Part shown: positions 8,517 through 16,501 of the stretch, one piece after another
How positions within the stretch are numbered: position 1 is the stretch's first letter
Layout: each line of letters starts with the position of its first letter
Assembly (NCBI GenBank): GCA_017474515.1
Contig: JAFVHN010000056.1
Coordinates: forward strand, 1-54,808
Direction of reading: 5' to 3'
Length of the DNA stretch: 54,808 bases
DNA from: Prevotella sp.
GTDB lineage: Bacteria; Bacteroidota; Bacteroidia; Bacteroidales; Bacteroidaceae
Notes under the pieces: model-generated
Seen by the model: the letters and a program-made list of their open reading frames with translations, nothing else
The model's database searches: none
Told to the model about the DNA's origin: nothing
Translations under genes and position numbers: made by a program

Positions 8517-10358
8517 CTACCGCTGCTTCAAATCGCGGGCCACCGTCTGAATCACCGCCTTTCCCAAATCAATGTCGGAGGCGGTGCTTGTCACGGCTTG
8601 TTGCGACTGCAGGTCGTAGGTGCTGAAGCCCGCCGGTGTGATGATGGCGAAGCCGTCGGCATGGGTGTGCAGGGCGAAGGGCCGCGCGTAGTTCGTGCTG
8701 AAGATGTCGCGGCTGAAGGTGAAATCGCCGTGCGGCAGCCCCATCTGCCCGAGCAGAGTGGCCGCCAGGTCGCTCTGCGTGCAAAGCCGTTCAACGGTGC
8801 GCGGACTTTTCACCGCGCCCCCTGTCCAAATCATGGGAATGTGCGAGCGCAGCGCTTTCGTTTCGTCAATGTCCTGGTACTTGATGCCGTGGTCGGGAAG
8901 CAGGATGAGGAGCGTGTTGTCCCATTGCGGCGTCTTGCGCAACTCACTGACGAACTGCCCTATACAGCGGTCGAGATAGTAGAAGGCGTTGAGAATTTCG
9001 TCATCGAAATGCCGTGGCATGGGCACCGTCCACGGCTCATGGCTGCTCAGCGTGAGCAGGGTGGTGAACCGCGGCGCACCATCTTCGGCGGCGGGCTGCG
9101 TGACAATTTGGAGAAGGCGGCTGAAGGTGATGCTGTCGCACACGCCCCACTTCGATGTGCCGCGCTCCACCAGCGTGAAGTCGTCTTCCGACACGATGGC
9201 CGCCGTGCCGGTGTCGAGCAGGTAGCCGCGTGTGTTGGTGAAGTCAATGTCGCCGCCATAGACAAAGGTTGACGTATAGCCGGCCCGTCCCAGCGAACGC
9301 GCCAGCGACGGCATGGTGCGCACCTTCGACGGCATTTTCATTATCGACGTCTTGGGCAGCGCCGGCCACCCGCTCAGTATGCTCACCAACCCGCGGTCGG
9401 TGCGCCAGCTGTTGGCGTAGCACTGCGTGAAATAAATGCCCTCGTGAGCCAGGCGGTTCAGGTTGGGCGTGATGTCGGAGCGCCCGCTGATTTCGGTGAA
9501 CTGCCCTCCGCAACTCTCCATCACAACGAGCACGATGTCGGGTCGCGGCGTGCGCAACAGGGTGTCGGCGGGCTGCCCTTCGGTGAAGAAGGCATGGCTC
9601 AGCACCTCGCGACATTCGTCGTCGCCGAGGAAGCGGTAGTCGGGAACGTCGGCCGCCGACTTGCCAAACGATGCAAGGAAGCTGAACAGGGGATTCACGG
9701 CGGCATGGTTGAGAAAGTGGTCTTGCGAGAAATACACCTGCCCCACGTTGGTGGTCGAAACGCTCACGCCGCCCCTGATGCCGATGACCATCAAGGGCAT
9801 GGCCACCAGCATGGCGGCCGTTGACAACAGGCGGCGGCGAAGGGGTTCCACGCGCTTCACGCCCCGCCGGCGGCTGTGCTCGCAAGGCGTCAGCCAGGTG
9901 TAGGCCTTATAAAGAAGAAAGGCCAATCCGGCAACAGCCACCAGGCGCCATGCCAGATAACCCGCCGACACACTGGCGAAGGCGTCGCCCGTGGTGTCGA
10001 TATACTGGAAAACGGAATAGTCGAGCTTGAAGCCCCAGAAGGAATACAGGCTGGCATCGGCCACCAGTGCCAGCGACAACGCCGTGGCCACCAGTGCGTT
10101 CCACAATTTGAGGAATGTGCGCACCGGCTTCCACCGATGCAGCCAGATGGAAACCAGCACGGCCAGGAAGGGCACCGCAAGCAGGTAGAGGGCGGTGGAA
10201 AGGTCGAGCGTCAGCCCGTGGCCCATCACCCGCAACACGTCGGCAGCAGCGAAGGCGTGTCCTTCGCCGTTGCACCACATAAACACGGGCTTGCCCAGCG
10301 TGAGCACCAGCACCGTGAACAGGTAAAAGGCCAACAGGTAGAGCGTGCGCGCCTTCAT
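8517..10358 (-). CDS. LtaS-like membrane phospho-transferase (alkaline phosphatase superfamily)
   Basis: A 613-residue protein. The N-terminal 190 residues hold about five membrane segments, followed by a large extracytoplasmic sulfatase-fold domain. Visible active-site elements are the metal ligand E in DIVLVVMESCGG, the nucleophile region NSWRTDRGLVSILSG (Thr expected to be catalytic), SSHEPW, and LLPDHG. Family members move phosphoglycerol or phosphoethanolamine from a phospholipid to a surface glycan or lipid; in a Gram-negative this points to envelope decoration rather than lipoteichoic acid. An alternative TTG codon is in frame at 10364, but the ATG at 10358, 2 bp after the permease stop, is preferred. 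It is the last gene of an rbfA-permease-LtaS-like operon. Confidence 0.85.
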   Translation of the reverse strand: MKARTLYLLAFYLFTVLVLTLGKPVFMWCNGEGHAFAAADVLRVMGHGLTLDLSTALYLLAVPFLAVLVSIWLHRWKPVRTFLKLWNALVATALSLALVADASLYSFWGFKLDYSVFQYIDTTGDAFASVSAGYLAWRLVAVAGLAFLLYKAYTWLTPCEHSRRRGVKRVEPLRRRLLSTAAMLVAMPLMVIGIRGGVSVSTTNVGQVYFSQDHFLNHAAVNPLFSFLASFGKSAADVPDYRFLGDDECREVLSHAFFTEGQPADTLLRTPRPDIVLVVMESCGGQFTEISGRSDITPNLNRLAHEGIYFTQCYANSWRTDRGLVSILSGWPALPKTSIMKMPSKVRTMPSLARSLGRAGYTSTFVYGGDIDFTNTRGYLLDTGTAAIVSEDDFTLVERGTSKWGVCDSITFSRLLQIVTQPAAEDGAPRFTTLLTLSSHEPWTVPMPRHFDDEILNAFYYLDRCIGQFVSELRKTPQWDNTLLILLPDHGIKYQDIDETKALRSHIPMIWTGGAVKSPRTVERLCTQSDLAATLLGQMGLPHGDFTFSRDIFSTNYARPFALHTHADGFAIITPAGFSTYDLQSQQAVTSTASDIDLGKAVIQTVARDLKQR

Positions 10359-10360
10359 CT

Positions 10361-11593
10361 TCAATCAAGAATCAGCCGACGGGCGAAATGTCGCACGGGA
10401 TACCACACCGCCACGAAGCCCACGGCCAGCACGGTGACAAAGACGAGCAGGATGTCGGTGGGATGCACGCTCACGGGGTAAGCCTCCACCACGAAGGTTC
10501 CGCTACTGCTGCCCAACTTGATGAGGCCGAAGGTTTGTTGCAACCAGCACAAGAGCAGTCCCAACACAATGCCGACAATGGCTCCCAAGGCCGAAATCAT
10601 GCGGCCCTCAAACAGGAAGATGCGCGTTATCTGGCGGTCGCTGGCACCCATGTTGCGCAGCGTCACCACGTCGTCTTTCTTGTCGATGATGAGCATTGAC
10701 AACGAGCCGATAATATTGAAACAGGCCACAACAAGAATGAACGACAGGAAGATGTAGGCAATGAACTTCTCGATTTTCATGATGCGGAAGGTGTCGGCCT
10801 GCTGCTCGTAGCGGTCTTCCACGCGAAACTCGCCCTTGCCCAGGGCTTTCATTTCCTTCTTCACGGCCTCGAGGTTGCTGCCGGCCTTCAACCGCAGCTC
10901 CAGGGCCGACAGGTTGCCTTGTTGCGAAAACAGGTTGCGGGCAAAGTTGAGCGAGGTGAGCAGGTAGCCCTTGTCGTACTTCGCCTGCCTGACGTTGAAC
11001 ACCACGCCGGGCGAGAGCAGCGAGTCCTCCACGAACCCGCCCTCGGGGTTGCTCATGTCGAGCTGTCCCTCGCGCTGCGGGGCATACACCTTCAGGTAGT
11101 CGGACCAGCGGGCACCGGTGCCCAGCGCCACGGCCAGCCGTATGCCGGGAATGCCATATTGCAGGTTGGCGGCCTCCAGGCCAAAGTCGCCGTCGCCGTA
11201 GAGAATCTCGGTGATGTGGGTGAGTTCGGCAAAATTGTCCTCCACGCCCTTCACCGTTACCATGGCCTGGTGGTCTTCAAAGATGGCCAGGGCATTGTCT
11301 TCCAGCGTCTCCGTGGCCACGTCAACCTGTGGCAGCCGCCGCATGGCCTGCAGGGCGGGATGGTCGGCACTGACCGTCTTGCCCTCCACCGGCGTCACTT
11401 TCAGCTGCGGGTCAAAAGCCGTGAAGAAGGTCGCCACCAGGTCGTGGAAGCCGTTGAACACGCTGAGCGTCACCACCAACGCCATGGTGGCCACGGCCAC
11501 GCCCATCATTGAGATGGCACTGATGACGTTGATGGCGTTGGTGCTCTTTTTCGAGAAAAGATAGCGGCGCGCAATGTAGAACGGGAAGTTCAT
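10361..11593 (-). CDS. LolC/LolE-type ABC transporter permease
   Basis: The 410-residue protein starts with the LolC/E hallmark MNFPFYIARRYLFSKKSTNAI. A first membrane helix (about 24-48, MMGVAVATMALVVTLSVFNGF) is followed by a periplasmic MacB-like domain and three C-terminal helices of the FtsX fold (near 275-300, 325-355 and 375-400). Such permeases work with the LolD ATPase to release lipoproteins from the inner membrane. No LolD gene is in the window. Start and stop overlap the neighbours (4 bp with rbfA, 2 bp gap to the LtaS-like gene), so translation is probably coupled. Confidence 0.88.
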   Translation of the reverse strand: MNFPFYIARRYLFSKKSTNAINVISAISMMGVAVATMALVVTLSVFNGFHDLVATFFTAFDPQLKVTPVEGKTVSADHPALQAMRRLPQVDVATETLEDNALAIFEDHQAMVTVKGVEDNFAELTHITEILYGDGDFGLEAANLQYGIPGIRLAVALGTGARWSDYLKVYAPQREGQLDMSNPEGGFVEDSLLSPGVVFNVRQAKYDKGYLLTSLNFARNLFSQQGNLSALELRLKAGSNLEAVKKEMKALGKGEFRVEDRYEQQADTFRIMKIEKFIAYIFLSFILVVACFNIIGSLSMLIIDKKDDVVTLRNMGASDRQITRIFLFEGRMISALGAIVGIVLGLLLCWLQQTFGLIKLGSSSGTFVVEAYPVSVHPTDILLVFVTVLAVGFVAVWYPVRHFARRLILD

Positions 11594-11925
11594 TTCTTCA
11601 GCAGTTCGTCAATGTGGTCGATGTAGTCGAGGGAATCGTCAATGAAGAAGCGCAGTTCGGGAATGATGCGCAGCTGATTCCTCACGCGGGTGCCCAGCTC
11701 GTAGCGAATGGTCTTCTTGTTCTTGTTCACATTTTCTATGATTTCCTCTCCGCGCTCGCTGGGGAACACGCTCAGATGGGCGGTGCACACGCTGAGGTCG
11801 GGGGAGATTCTCGCCCTGGTGACGCTCACCATGACACCCTTCATCTGCCGTGTCTGCTCCTGGAAGATGGTGCTCAGCTCCTTTTGCAGCAGGCGCGCAA
11901 TGCGGTTTTGTCTTGTTTCTTGCAT
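11590..11925 (-). CDS. rbfA: Ribosome-binding factor A
   Basis: A 110-residue KH-fold protein matching RbfA: N-terminus METRQNRIARLLQKELS-like, central VMVSVTRARISPDLSVCTAHLSVF, and the C-terminal IPELRFFIDDSLDYIDHIDELL. RbfA binds the 30S subunit and helps mature the 5' end of 16S rRNA. The open frame reaches 11979, but the ATG at 11925 fits the family start and lies 80 bp after the promoter at 12005-12012. It is the first gene of the operon with the LolC/E permease, an arrangement I recall from other Bacteroidetes. Confidence 0.93.
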   Translation of the reverse strand: MQETRQNRIARLLQKELSTIFQEQTRQMKGVMVSVTRARISPDLSVCTAHLSVFPSERGEEIIENVNKNKKTIRYELGTRVRNQLRIIPELRFFIDDSLDYIDHIDELLKK

Positions 11926-12004
11926 ATTAAAGAGTTTTACGTTTAATGGGCCGGAGAGGGGAGGCACTGGGGCTCGCACAGCCCTTTTCCGGCTTATTGA
12001 GGTG

Positions 12005-12012
12005 CAAAATTA
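12005..12012 (-). promoter_or_regulatory. Promoter of the rbfA operon
   Basis: Minus-strand TAATTTTG matches TAnnTTTG, about 80 bp before rbfA. No clear -33 element is visible. Confidence 0.5.
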
Positions 12013-12073
12013 CATGAAAAAAGTGAAAATCAGCACTTTTCTCGACGAAATTGCGATTTTTTTGCGTTTTGCG

Positions 12074-13177
12074 TTATTGGGCGGCGCTTTCGGGCGAAAT
12101 GGTCACCACCACGTATTCCGAGCAGGTGCCGATGCGGAACTTGCCGCCCCAGATGCCCATGCCCGAGCTGACGTAGTAGCGGGTGCCGCCCCGTTGCCAC
12201 GGGCCGTAGGCACATTCATAGACGCCGTCGGTAATCCAGCTGATGGGCCACACTTGCCCGTGGTGGGTGTGCCCCGAGAACTGGAAGTCGATGCCCGCCT
12301 GCTCGGCCTCCTCCAGGCGGTGGGGCTGGTGGTCGAGCAGGATGGTGAAGCGCTCCTTGTCGATGTTGCGGCACAGCTCGTCCAGGCTCTTGCGCGCGCG
12401 GTTGGTGCCGTCGTCGCGACCGATGATTTGCAGGGGACCCCACTCCATGATGGAGTCGCGGAGCAGCGTGATGTCGGCGCGGCGGTAGAAATCTTGCGAA
12501 CCGTCGCGGCCCGCATAGTACTCGTGGTTGCCCAGGCAGGCCACCACGGGAGCGTTCAGCCTGAGCATCTCGCGGTCCATGCCGTCGTCGAGGAGCGGCC
12601 TGATGCTGCGGTCCACAATGTCGCCCGCCACCAGGATGAGGTCGGCATGCTCCTGGTTGAGCAGCTCCACCCATCGGTGCAACTCGGCACCACGGTTGTG
12701 GTAGCCCAGGTGGAGGTCGCTCAGCATGACGATTTTCAGGGGGCGGGTGAGGGCCTTCGCCGTCGTCAGCTCCACGGTGTGCCGTTGCTTGTGGCGATAG
12801 TGGATGTTGCCATAGATGAGCAGTGCCGACAACGCCGCCACCAGGGTCCATGTGGTGACGGCATTGTCGTGGAGCACCGACGAGGGCACCACGCGGCAAA
12901 GGCGCAACACGTCGATCACCAGGAAGGCCAGGAAGAGGTAGAGCAGCACGATGAGCCACGACGTGCACACCTCATAGACCGCGGCGGCCACGCCCATGGG
13001 AAGCTTGTCGAGCCGGGGACCCATGGCCAGGAAGAGCGAAACGAACAGCGCCGCCATCACCGCGGCCACCGACCATTTGCCCCAGGTGGGCAGGGGTACC
13101 ACGTGATAGCTGCGCCAGGCCACATACGAGATGCCGGCCAGCGGCACCAGGAAGAAAAGTAGGAAAGCTGCCTTCAT
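12074..13177 (-). CDS. Membrane-anchored metallophosphoesterase (YaeI/YkuE-like)
   Basis: A 367-residue protein with four or five N-terminal membrane segments (about 1-140) and a calcineurin-like phosphoesterase domain (about 145-365). All metal-binding motifs are present: MLSDLHLGYHNR, VAGDIVD, CLGNHEYY and SGHTHHGQ. Related proteins hydrolyse UDP-diacylglucosamine-like lipids or other phosphodiesters at the membrane. The start at 13177 is 70 bp after a good promoter. It is convergent with nothing and stands alone between the rbfA operon and a repeat-filled gap. Confidence 0.9.
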   Translation of the reverse strand: MKAAFLLFFLVPLAGISYVAWRSYHVVPLPTWGKWSVAAVMAALFVSLFLAMGPRLDKLPMGVAAAVYEVCTSWLIVLLYLFLAFLVIDVLRLCRVVPSSVLHDNAVTTWTLVAALSALLIYGNIHYRHKQRHTVELTTAKALTRPLKIVMLSDLHLGYHNRGAELHRWVELLNQEHADLILVAGDIVDRSIRPLLDDGMDREMLRLNAPVVACLGNHEYYAGRDGSQDFYRRADITLLRDSIMEWGPLQIIGRDDGTNRARKSLDELCRNIDKERFTILLDHQPHRLEEAEQAGIDFQFSGHTHHGQVWPISWITDGVYECAYGPWQRGGTRYYVSSGMGIWGGKFRIGTCSEYVVVTISPESAAQ

Positions 13178-13247
13178 ATAGTCTTTTTCATTGGCCAGGA
13201 ATGACGGCCACAGGGCGTGGGCGCGGCATCATGGCTGTTTGCGGGTG

Positions 13248-13255
13248 CAAAGGTA
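13248..13255 (-). promoter_or_regulatory. Promoter of the metallophosphoesterase gene
   Basis: Minus-strand TACCTTTG matches TAnnTTTG. A TTG lies 16 bp further upstream, a shorter spacer than usual. Confidence 0.55.
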
Positions 13256-13305
13256 ATAAAAAAGGTGAAAACAACGGCCCTATGCCCTCAAGTATTTATA
13301 TTATT

Positions 13306-13374
13306 GGAGCCAACTTAACAGGAACCGACTTAACAGGAGCCGATTTAATAGAAGCCGACGCTTCCAAGCGTCGA
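13306..13374. repeat. GGAGCCGACTTAACA-type tandem repeat ending in a GC hairpin
   Basis: Three 15-bp units (GGAGCCAACTTAACA, GGAACCGACTTAACA and GGAGCCGATTTAATA) lead into the hairpin CCGACGCTT/AAGCGTCG. In one frame the units read as pentapeptide repeats (ANLTG, TDLTG, ADLIE), but the frame has only about 60 codons and shares its 5' part with the metallophosphoesterase promoter, so a gene is unlikely. Confidence 0.75.
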
Positions 13375-13435
13375 AGTAACTAAAAACCCAAATCATGTGA
13401 TTATTTAACCCTGTAAACATATTCAGCTCCTTATT

Positions 13436-13671
13436 AAAAAGATGGATAGCTGGCAGGATAAAATTTATGAAAAATCTTGACAAAATCAGCTGTTTTTCCA
13501 TAGGTTCCGTAAACCGCTGAATTTCAGCGGTTTGTAAATCGCCCAAAGTTTGACCGCAAATTTCAAGGAGAAATCTTCAAGATTTCCCCTCTCAATCTTC
13601 AAGATCTCTCCCCGAAATTTGCGGTCAAACCTCTTAGGGTATCCAAAAATCTTTGAAAAATCTTGACAAAA
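13436..13671 (+). repeat. Intergenic palindromic element, copy B
   Basis: Same orientation as copy A. TCTTGACAAAA stands at both ends, the short hairpin AAACCGCTGAA/TTCAGCGGTTT is perfect, and the long inverted repeat has TTTGACCGCAAATTT on the left and AAATTTGCGGTCAAA on the right. The tail AAAAAGATGGATAGC lies at the left end. Confidence 0.88.
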
Positions 13672-13705
13672 CGGAATCGACATTTTAGGAGCCGGCACTA
13701 ACTTA

Positions 13706-13729
13706 GGAGCCGACGCTTCCAAGCGTCGG
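13706..13729. repeat. REP-like hairpin GGAGCCGACGCTTCCAAGCG type
   Basis: A 9-bp stem (CCGACGCTT/AAGCGTCGG) around a CC centre, preceded by GGAG. The same unit recurs near 13355, 46572 and 46637. Confidence 0.8.
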
Positions 13730-13802
13730 AACTAAATGAAATTAACATATATAATCCGACGCCCTTTAGGAGCCGGCACTACCCGTTCAGGCGGATTTAG
13801 TT

Positions 13803-13901
13803 ACTCCGACGCTCGGAGGCGTCGGCTCCTATAGCGTCGGCTCCTATAGCGTCGGCTCCTACAGCGTCGGTTCTTACAGCGTCGGCTCTTACAGCGTCGG
13901 C
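13803..13901. repeat. Tandem GCGTCGGCTCCTA repeats
   Basis: A GC hairpin (CCGACGC/GCGTCGG around TCGGAG) followed by five units of about 15 bp reading GCGTCGGCTCCTATA with small changes. It is the same sequence family as the REP-like hairpins. A minus-strand frame of 79 codons across it is arginine/serine-rich repeat translation, not a gene. Confidence 0.85.
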
Positions 13902-13913
13902 CAGCACTATCGT

Positions 13914-13958
13914 CTAAACTCCTAAACTCCCAAACTCCTAAACTCCCAAACTCCCCAA
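13914..13958. repeat. CTAAACTCC/CAAACTCC microsatellite
   Basis: Short units of 7-8 bp alternate TAAACTCC and CAAACTCC. The array lies 60 bp before the glycosyltransferase promoter. A related AGTTCAGG array is found after rpoN. Confidence 0.8.
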
Positions 13959-14019
13959 AAACAATCTCCCCAACCAAAGAAAATCTGAAAAGTAATTTGG
14001 CTTTTCCCCCATTTCTCCG

Positions 14020-14027
14020 TAACTTTG
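14020..14027 (+). promoter_or_regulatory. Promoter of the glycosyltransferase gene
   Basis: TAACTTTG matches the -7 box, with TTTG at 13996-13999 and a 20-bp spacer. This predicts a leader of about 28 nt. Confidence 0.65.
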
Positions 14028-14061
14028 CATCATCAATCAATCAAACAGAACAACATTTTCC

Positions 14062-15030
14062 ATGAATCATCGTCCCATAAGTAAACTTTGGCACCGCTTC
14101 CAGCAGTTCGGCGGCTTCCCGCTCATCGGGGCCTATTTCAGGATGGGCCTCGGCGGGGCCTTGGTGCGCCAGGGCTGGCGCCTGCTGTGCCGCCGCACCG
14201 ATGCCGACCATGCCTACACCGCCATCCGCCATGAGGCCAACAAGCGCCTGACGGCACAATATGCGCCGTACATAGCCGAGCGCAAACGCCACTACGACGC
14301 GCTCACCCTGGACCAGCACCGCAGCAACAAGGTGTGGACATGCTGGTTGCAGGGCTTCAGCCACGCACCCCACATGGTGCAGGTGTGCCAGGAGTCGATG
14401 AGGCGACTGCTCACCGACCGCGACATCATACAGGTTGACGCCGACAACTACCGGCAGTACGCCACGCTGCCCGACCTCATCACCAAGCGCTACGAACGGG
14501 GCCAGATGCCGCCGGCGCTCTTCTCCGACCTGCTGCGCCTGGAGTTGCTCATCAACCACGGGGGCACGTGGATGGATGCCTCCATGCTCTGCACCGGCTA
14601 TGAGGCGCAGCGCAAGCTCTTCGACTGCGACCTGTTCATGTTCCAGCACTTCAGGAAAAACGACCGGCAGTTTGAGATTGCCTCCAACTGGTTCATCACC
14701 GCCTGCACCAACAACCGCCTGCTGCTGGTGCTCAGGGATGTGCTCACCGAGTATTGGCGCACGCACACGGTGACGCTCAACTACTATATGTTCCACGACT
14801 TTTTCAAGGCGGTGGCCGCCCTCTATCCCGACGAAACGGCCGCCATGCCGCGCAAGAACCGCCTGCTGCCCCTGCTGCTGGCTCCCCAGCTCGGCAAGCC
14901 ATACAACGCGCAGTGGATGGCCGACCTCACCACCCGTTGCTGCTTCCACAAGCTCAACTACCGCGTGGGCCAGGCTTTGGAGAACACCCGCGGAACATTC
15001 TACAGCGTGCTGTTTAAAGAGGAAGGGTAG
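14062..15030 (+). CDS. Capsular polysaccharide synthesis-type glycosyltransferase
   Basis: A 322-residue cytoplasmic or membrane-peripheral protein. The centre has the glycosyltransferase signature of the capsular polysaccharide synthesis/GT32-like group: KVWTCWLQGFSHAPHMVQVC (about 93-112), IQVDADNY, and SDLLRLELLINHGGTWMDASM (about 155-175), where WMDAS stands at the DxD-like sugar-nucleotide site. It probably transfers a sugar to a surface glycan. It stands alone rather than in a capsule cluster. A TCTAGA array follows its stop codon at once. Confidence 0.82.
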   Translation: MNHRPISKLWHRFQQFGGFPLIGAYFRMGLGGALVRQGWRLLCRRTDADHAYTAIRHEANKRLTAQYAPYIAERKRHYDALTLDQHRSNKVWTCWLQGFSHAPHMVQVCQESMRRLLTDRDIIQVDADNYRQYATLPDLITKRYERGQMPPALFSDLLRLELLINHGGTWMDASMLCTGYEAQRKLFDCDLFMFQHFRKNDRQFEIASNWFITACTNNRLLLVLRDVLTEYWRTHTVTLNYYMFHDFFKAVAALYPDETAAMPRKNRLLPLLLAPQLGKPYNAQWMADLTTRCCFHKLNYRVGQALENTRGTFYSVLFKEEG

Positions 15031-15035
15031 ATTTC

Positions 15036-15158
15036 TCTAGAGTTTCTAGATTATCTAGAGTTTCTAGAGTTTCTAGATTATCTAGAGTTTCTAGAGATTC
15101 TAGATTATCTAGAGCTTCTAGAATATCTAGAATATCTAGAGTTTCTAGAGTCTCTAGA
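15036..15158. repeat. TCTAGA tandem array, period 9, 14 units
   Basis: Fourteen TCTAGA palindromes at exact 9-bp intervals with variable 3-base fillers (GTT, TTA, GAT, GCT, ATA, GTC). It begins 5 bp after the glycosyltransferase stop codon. It is the longest such array in the window. Confidence 0.92.
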
Positions 15159-15210
15159 TTTAGCAAAAGGAGAGCCAAAATATATATTTTCGTTTTTCAT
15201 GTAGTTTTTT

Positions 15211-15228
15211 GTAGCAGTGCTGCGTCTA
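15211..15228 (+). promoter_or_regulatory. Candidate ECF-type promoter upstream of the sigma factor
   Basis: GTAGCA at 15211 and CGTCTA at 15223-15228 resemble ECF-type -35 and -10 elements, 32 bp before the sigma gene, although the spacing is short; TGTAGT at about 15200 gives a more usual spacing. It may be autoregulated. No TAnnTTTG box is present here. Confidence 0.35.
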
Positions 15229-15259
15229 AAGGTCAAAGATTCAAAAAACAGCTGAAACA

Positions 15260-15739
15260 ATGAACGTATCTGAACGACAGTTTGCGCAAACAGTTGCTGA
15301 GCACAAGAGCACCATCTACACCGTGTGCTACATGTTCTCGCAAGATGCCGACGAAGTGAACGACCTGTTCCAGGAGGTGCTGGTCAACCTGTGGAAGGGT
15401 TTCGACAGCTTCGAGCATCGCAGTGACCTACGGACGTGGATCTATCGCGTCGCCCTGAACACCTGTATCTCTCTCGACAGGAAGAAGCGGCGAAGCAAGG
15501 CCGTCCGGCTGACCATGGACATCAACCTCTTTGAAGACCGCGACGAGGACACGCGACAGGTGGACATGCTCCACAAGCGCATCTCACGGCTGCAACCCTT
15601 CGACCGGGCCATCGTCCTGCTCTGGCTTGAGAACCTCAGCTACGAGGAAATCGGGCAGATTGTCGGCATCACCGCCAAGAACGTCAGCGTCAGGCTGTTC
15701 AGAATCCGCGAGCAATTAAAACAAATGTCAAACGATTAA
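15260..15739 (+). CDS. ECF RNA polymerase sigma factor (RpoE-like)
   Basis: A 159-residue ECF sigma factor. Region 2 is about residues 20-80 (TVCYMFSQDADEVNDLFQEVLVNLWKGF, then LRTWIYRVALNTCI) and region 4 about 105-155 (LQPFDRAIVLLWLENLSYEEIGQIVGI, then NVSVRLFRIREQL). It directs RNA polymerase to envelope or nutrient-response promoters. The following gene begins 12 bp after its stop and probably encodes its membrane partner. The start codon is preceded by an A-rich stretch, as is usual in Bacteroidetes. Confidence 0.92.
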   Translation: MNVSERQFAQTVAEHKSTIYTVCYMFSQDADEVNDLFQEVLVNLWKGFDSFEHRSDLRTWIYRVALNTCISLDRKKRRSKAVRLTMDINLFEDRDEDTRQVDMLHKRISRLQPFDRAIVLLWLENLSYEEIGQIVGITAKNVSVRLFRIREQLKQMSND

Positions 15740-15751
15740 AAAAATCCCATT

Positions 15752-16342
15752 ATGCAGAACGATTTTGATTTGGAAAGCATGCGCCAACAGATGACGGTGC
15801 TTAAGAATAAGCTCAATGAGCAGGAAATAGTGAACGACCGCCTGGTGCGCCGCTCAATGAGGAAGGAAGTGAACAACATCACCCGCCGCAACTACATCCT
15901 CTTTGCCCTTTGCCTGCTGCTAATACCCTATAGTTACTGGTGTTTCGTCAAGTTGTCGGAATTTTCCCTCGCCTTCTGGATTGGCACGAGCGTCTTGATG
16001 CTCATCTGCGCAGGAGCTATATTTTACAACACCCGGAGAATTAGCGAGGCAAGCCTGATGAGCCATAGTCTTGTGGAAGCCCGACGGAAGGTGGTCAGCG
16101 CCAAGAAATTCGACAGGGACTGGTTTCTCATCGGCATTCCGATGATTATCTTGTGGCTCTCTTGGTTTGGCTATGAGGTCTATAAAAAGGGTGGATCAGA
16201 GGAAGTAACGACATTTTTCTGGGCTGGCTTGGTAGGAGCCGTCATTGGAACCATCATTGGCTTATCCTTGCAATTCAAGACCCAACACCAATATCAGGAA
16301 ATCATCGAACAGATAGAGGACCTTACGAGGGGGGAAGAGTAA
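15752..16342 (+). CDS. Membrane protein paired with ECF sigma factor
   Basis: The 196-residue protein has a cytoplasmic N-terminal helix (1-48, charged: MTVLKNKLNEQEIVNDRLVRRS) and four hydrophobic segments, near 49-68, 74-92, 127-143 and 154-172. A short charged tail ends the protein. It sits in the place of an anti-sigma factor in a two-gene operon, but has no zinc-binding anti-sigma motif that I can see. The N-terminal helix could bind the sigma factor; this is inference from position. It ends immediately before a GTGAAAA array and a 30-bp inverted repeat. Confidence 0.75.
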   Translation: MQNDFDLESMRQQMTVLKNKLNEQEIVNDRLVRRSMRKEVNNITRRNYILFALCLLLIPYSYWCFVKLSEFSLAFWIGTSVLMLICAGAIFYNTRRISEASLMSHSLVEARRKVVSAKKFDRDWFLIGIPMIILWLSWFGYEVYKKGGSEEVTTFFWAGLVGAVIGTIIGLSLQFKTQHQYQEIIEQIEDLTRGEE

Positions 16343-16344
16343 GG

Positions 16345-16500
16345 TAAAAGTGAAAAGTGAAAAGTGAAATGTGAAAGTAAAAGTGAAGAGTGAAAAGTGA
16401 AAAATTTGCTACCGCGTATCAGATGGCGGCAGCAAATTTTTCACTTTTCACTCTTCACTTTTCACTTTAAAAAGCGGCAGCAAATTTTTCACTTTTCACT
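16345..16500. repeat. GTGAAAA array with perfect 30-bp inverted repeat, probable bidirectional terminator
   Basis: AGTGAAAA units start directly after the stop at 16342. Positions 16381-16410 and 16431-16460 are perfect 30-bp inverted arms around a 20-bp centre, and a second TTTCACTTTTCACTT block runs to 16500. The element lies between convergent genes, so a transcript from either side would form a long hairpin and then a short T run. Similar sequence occurs near 4150, 19914, 20957, 23710 and 36005. Confidence 0.85.
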
Positions 16501-16501
16501 T

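Noticed and set aside
13201-13383. Small plus-strand frame of 60 codons with pentapeptide-like repeats
   Set aside because: Its 5' half is promoter sequence of the metallophosphoesterase and the rest is the 15-bp repeat; too short for a pentapeptide-repeat helix and no promoter in its direction.
13801-14040. Minus-strand frame of 79 codons rich in Arg, Ser and Cys
   Set aside because: It is the translation of tandem GCGTCGGCTCCTA units and the CTCCTAAACTCC microsatellite, not a protein-like sequence.
15036-15158. CRISPR array
   Set aside because: The repeat unit is only 9 bp with 3-base fillers, no spacers of 25-40 bp and no cas genes in the window.
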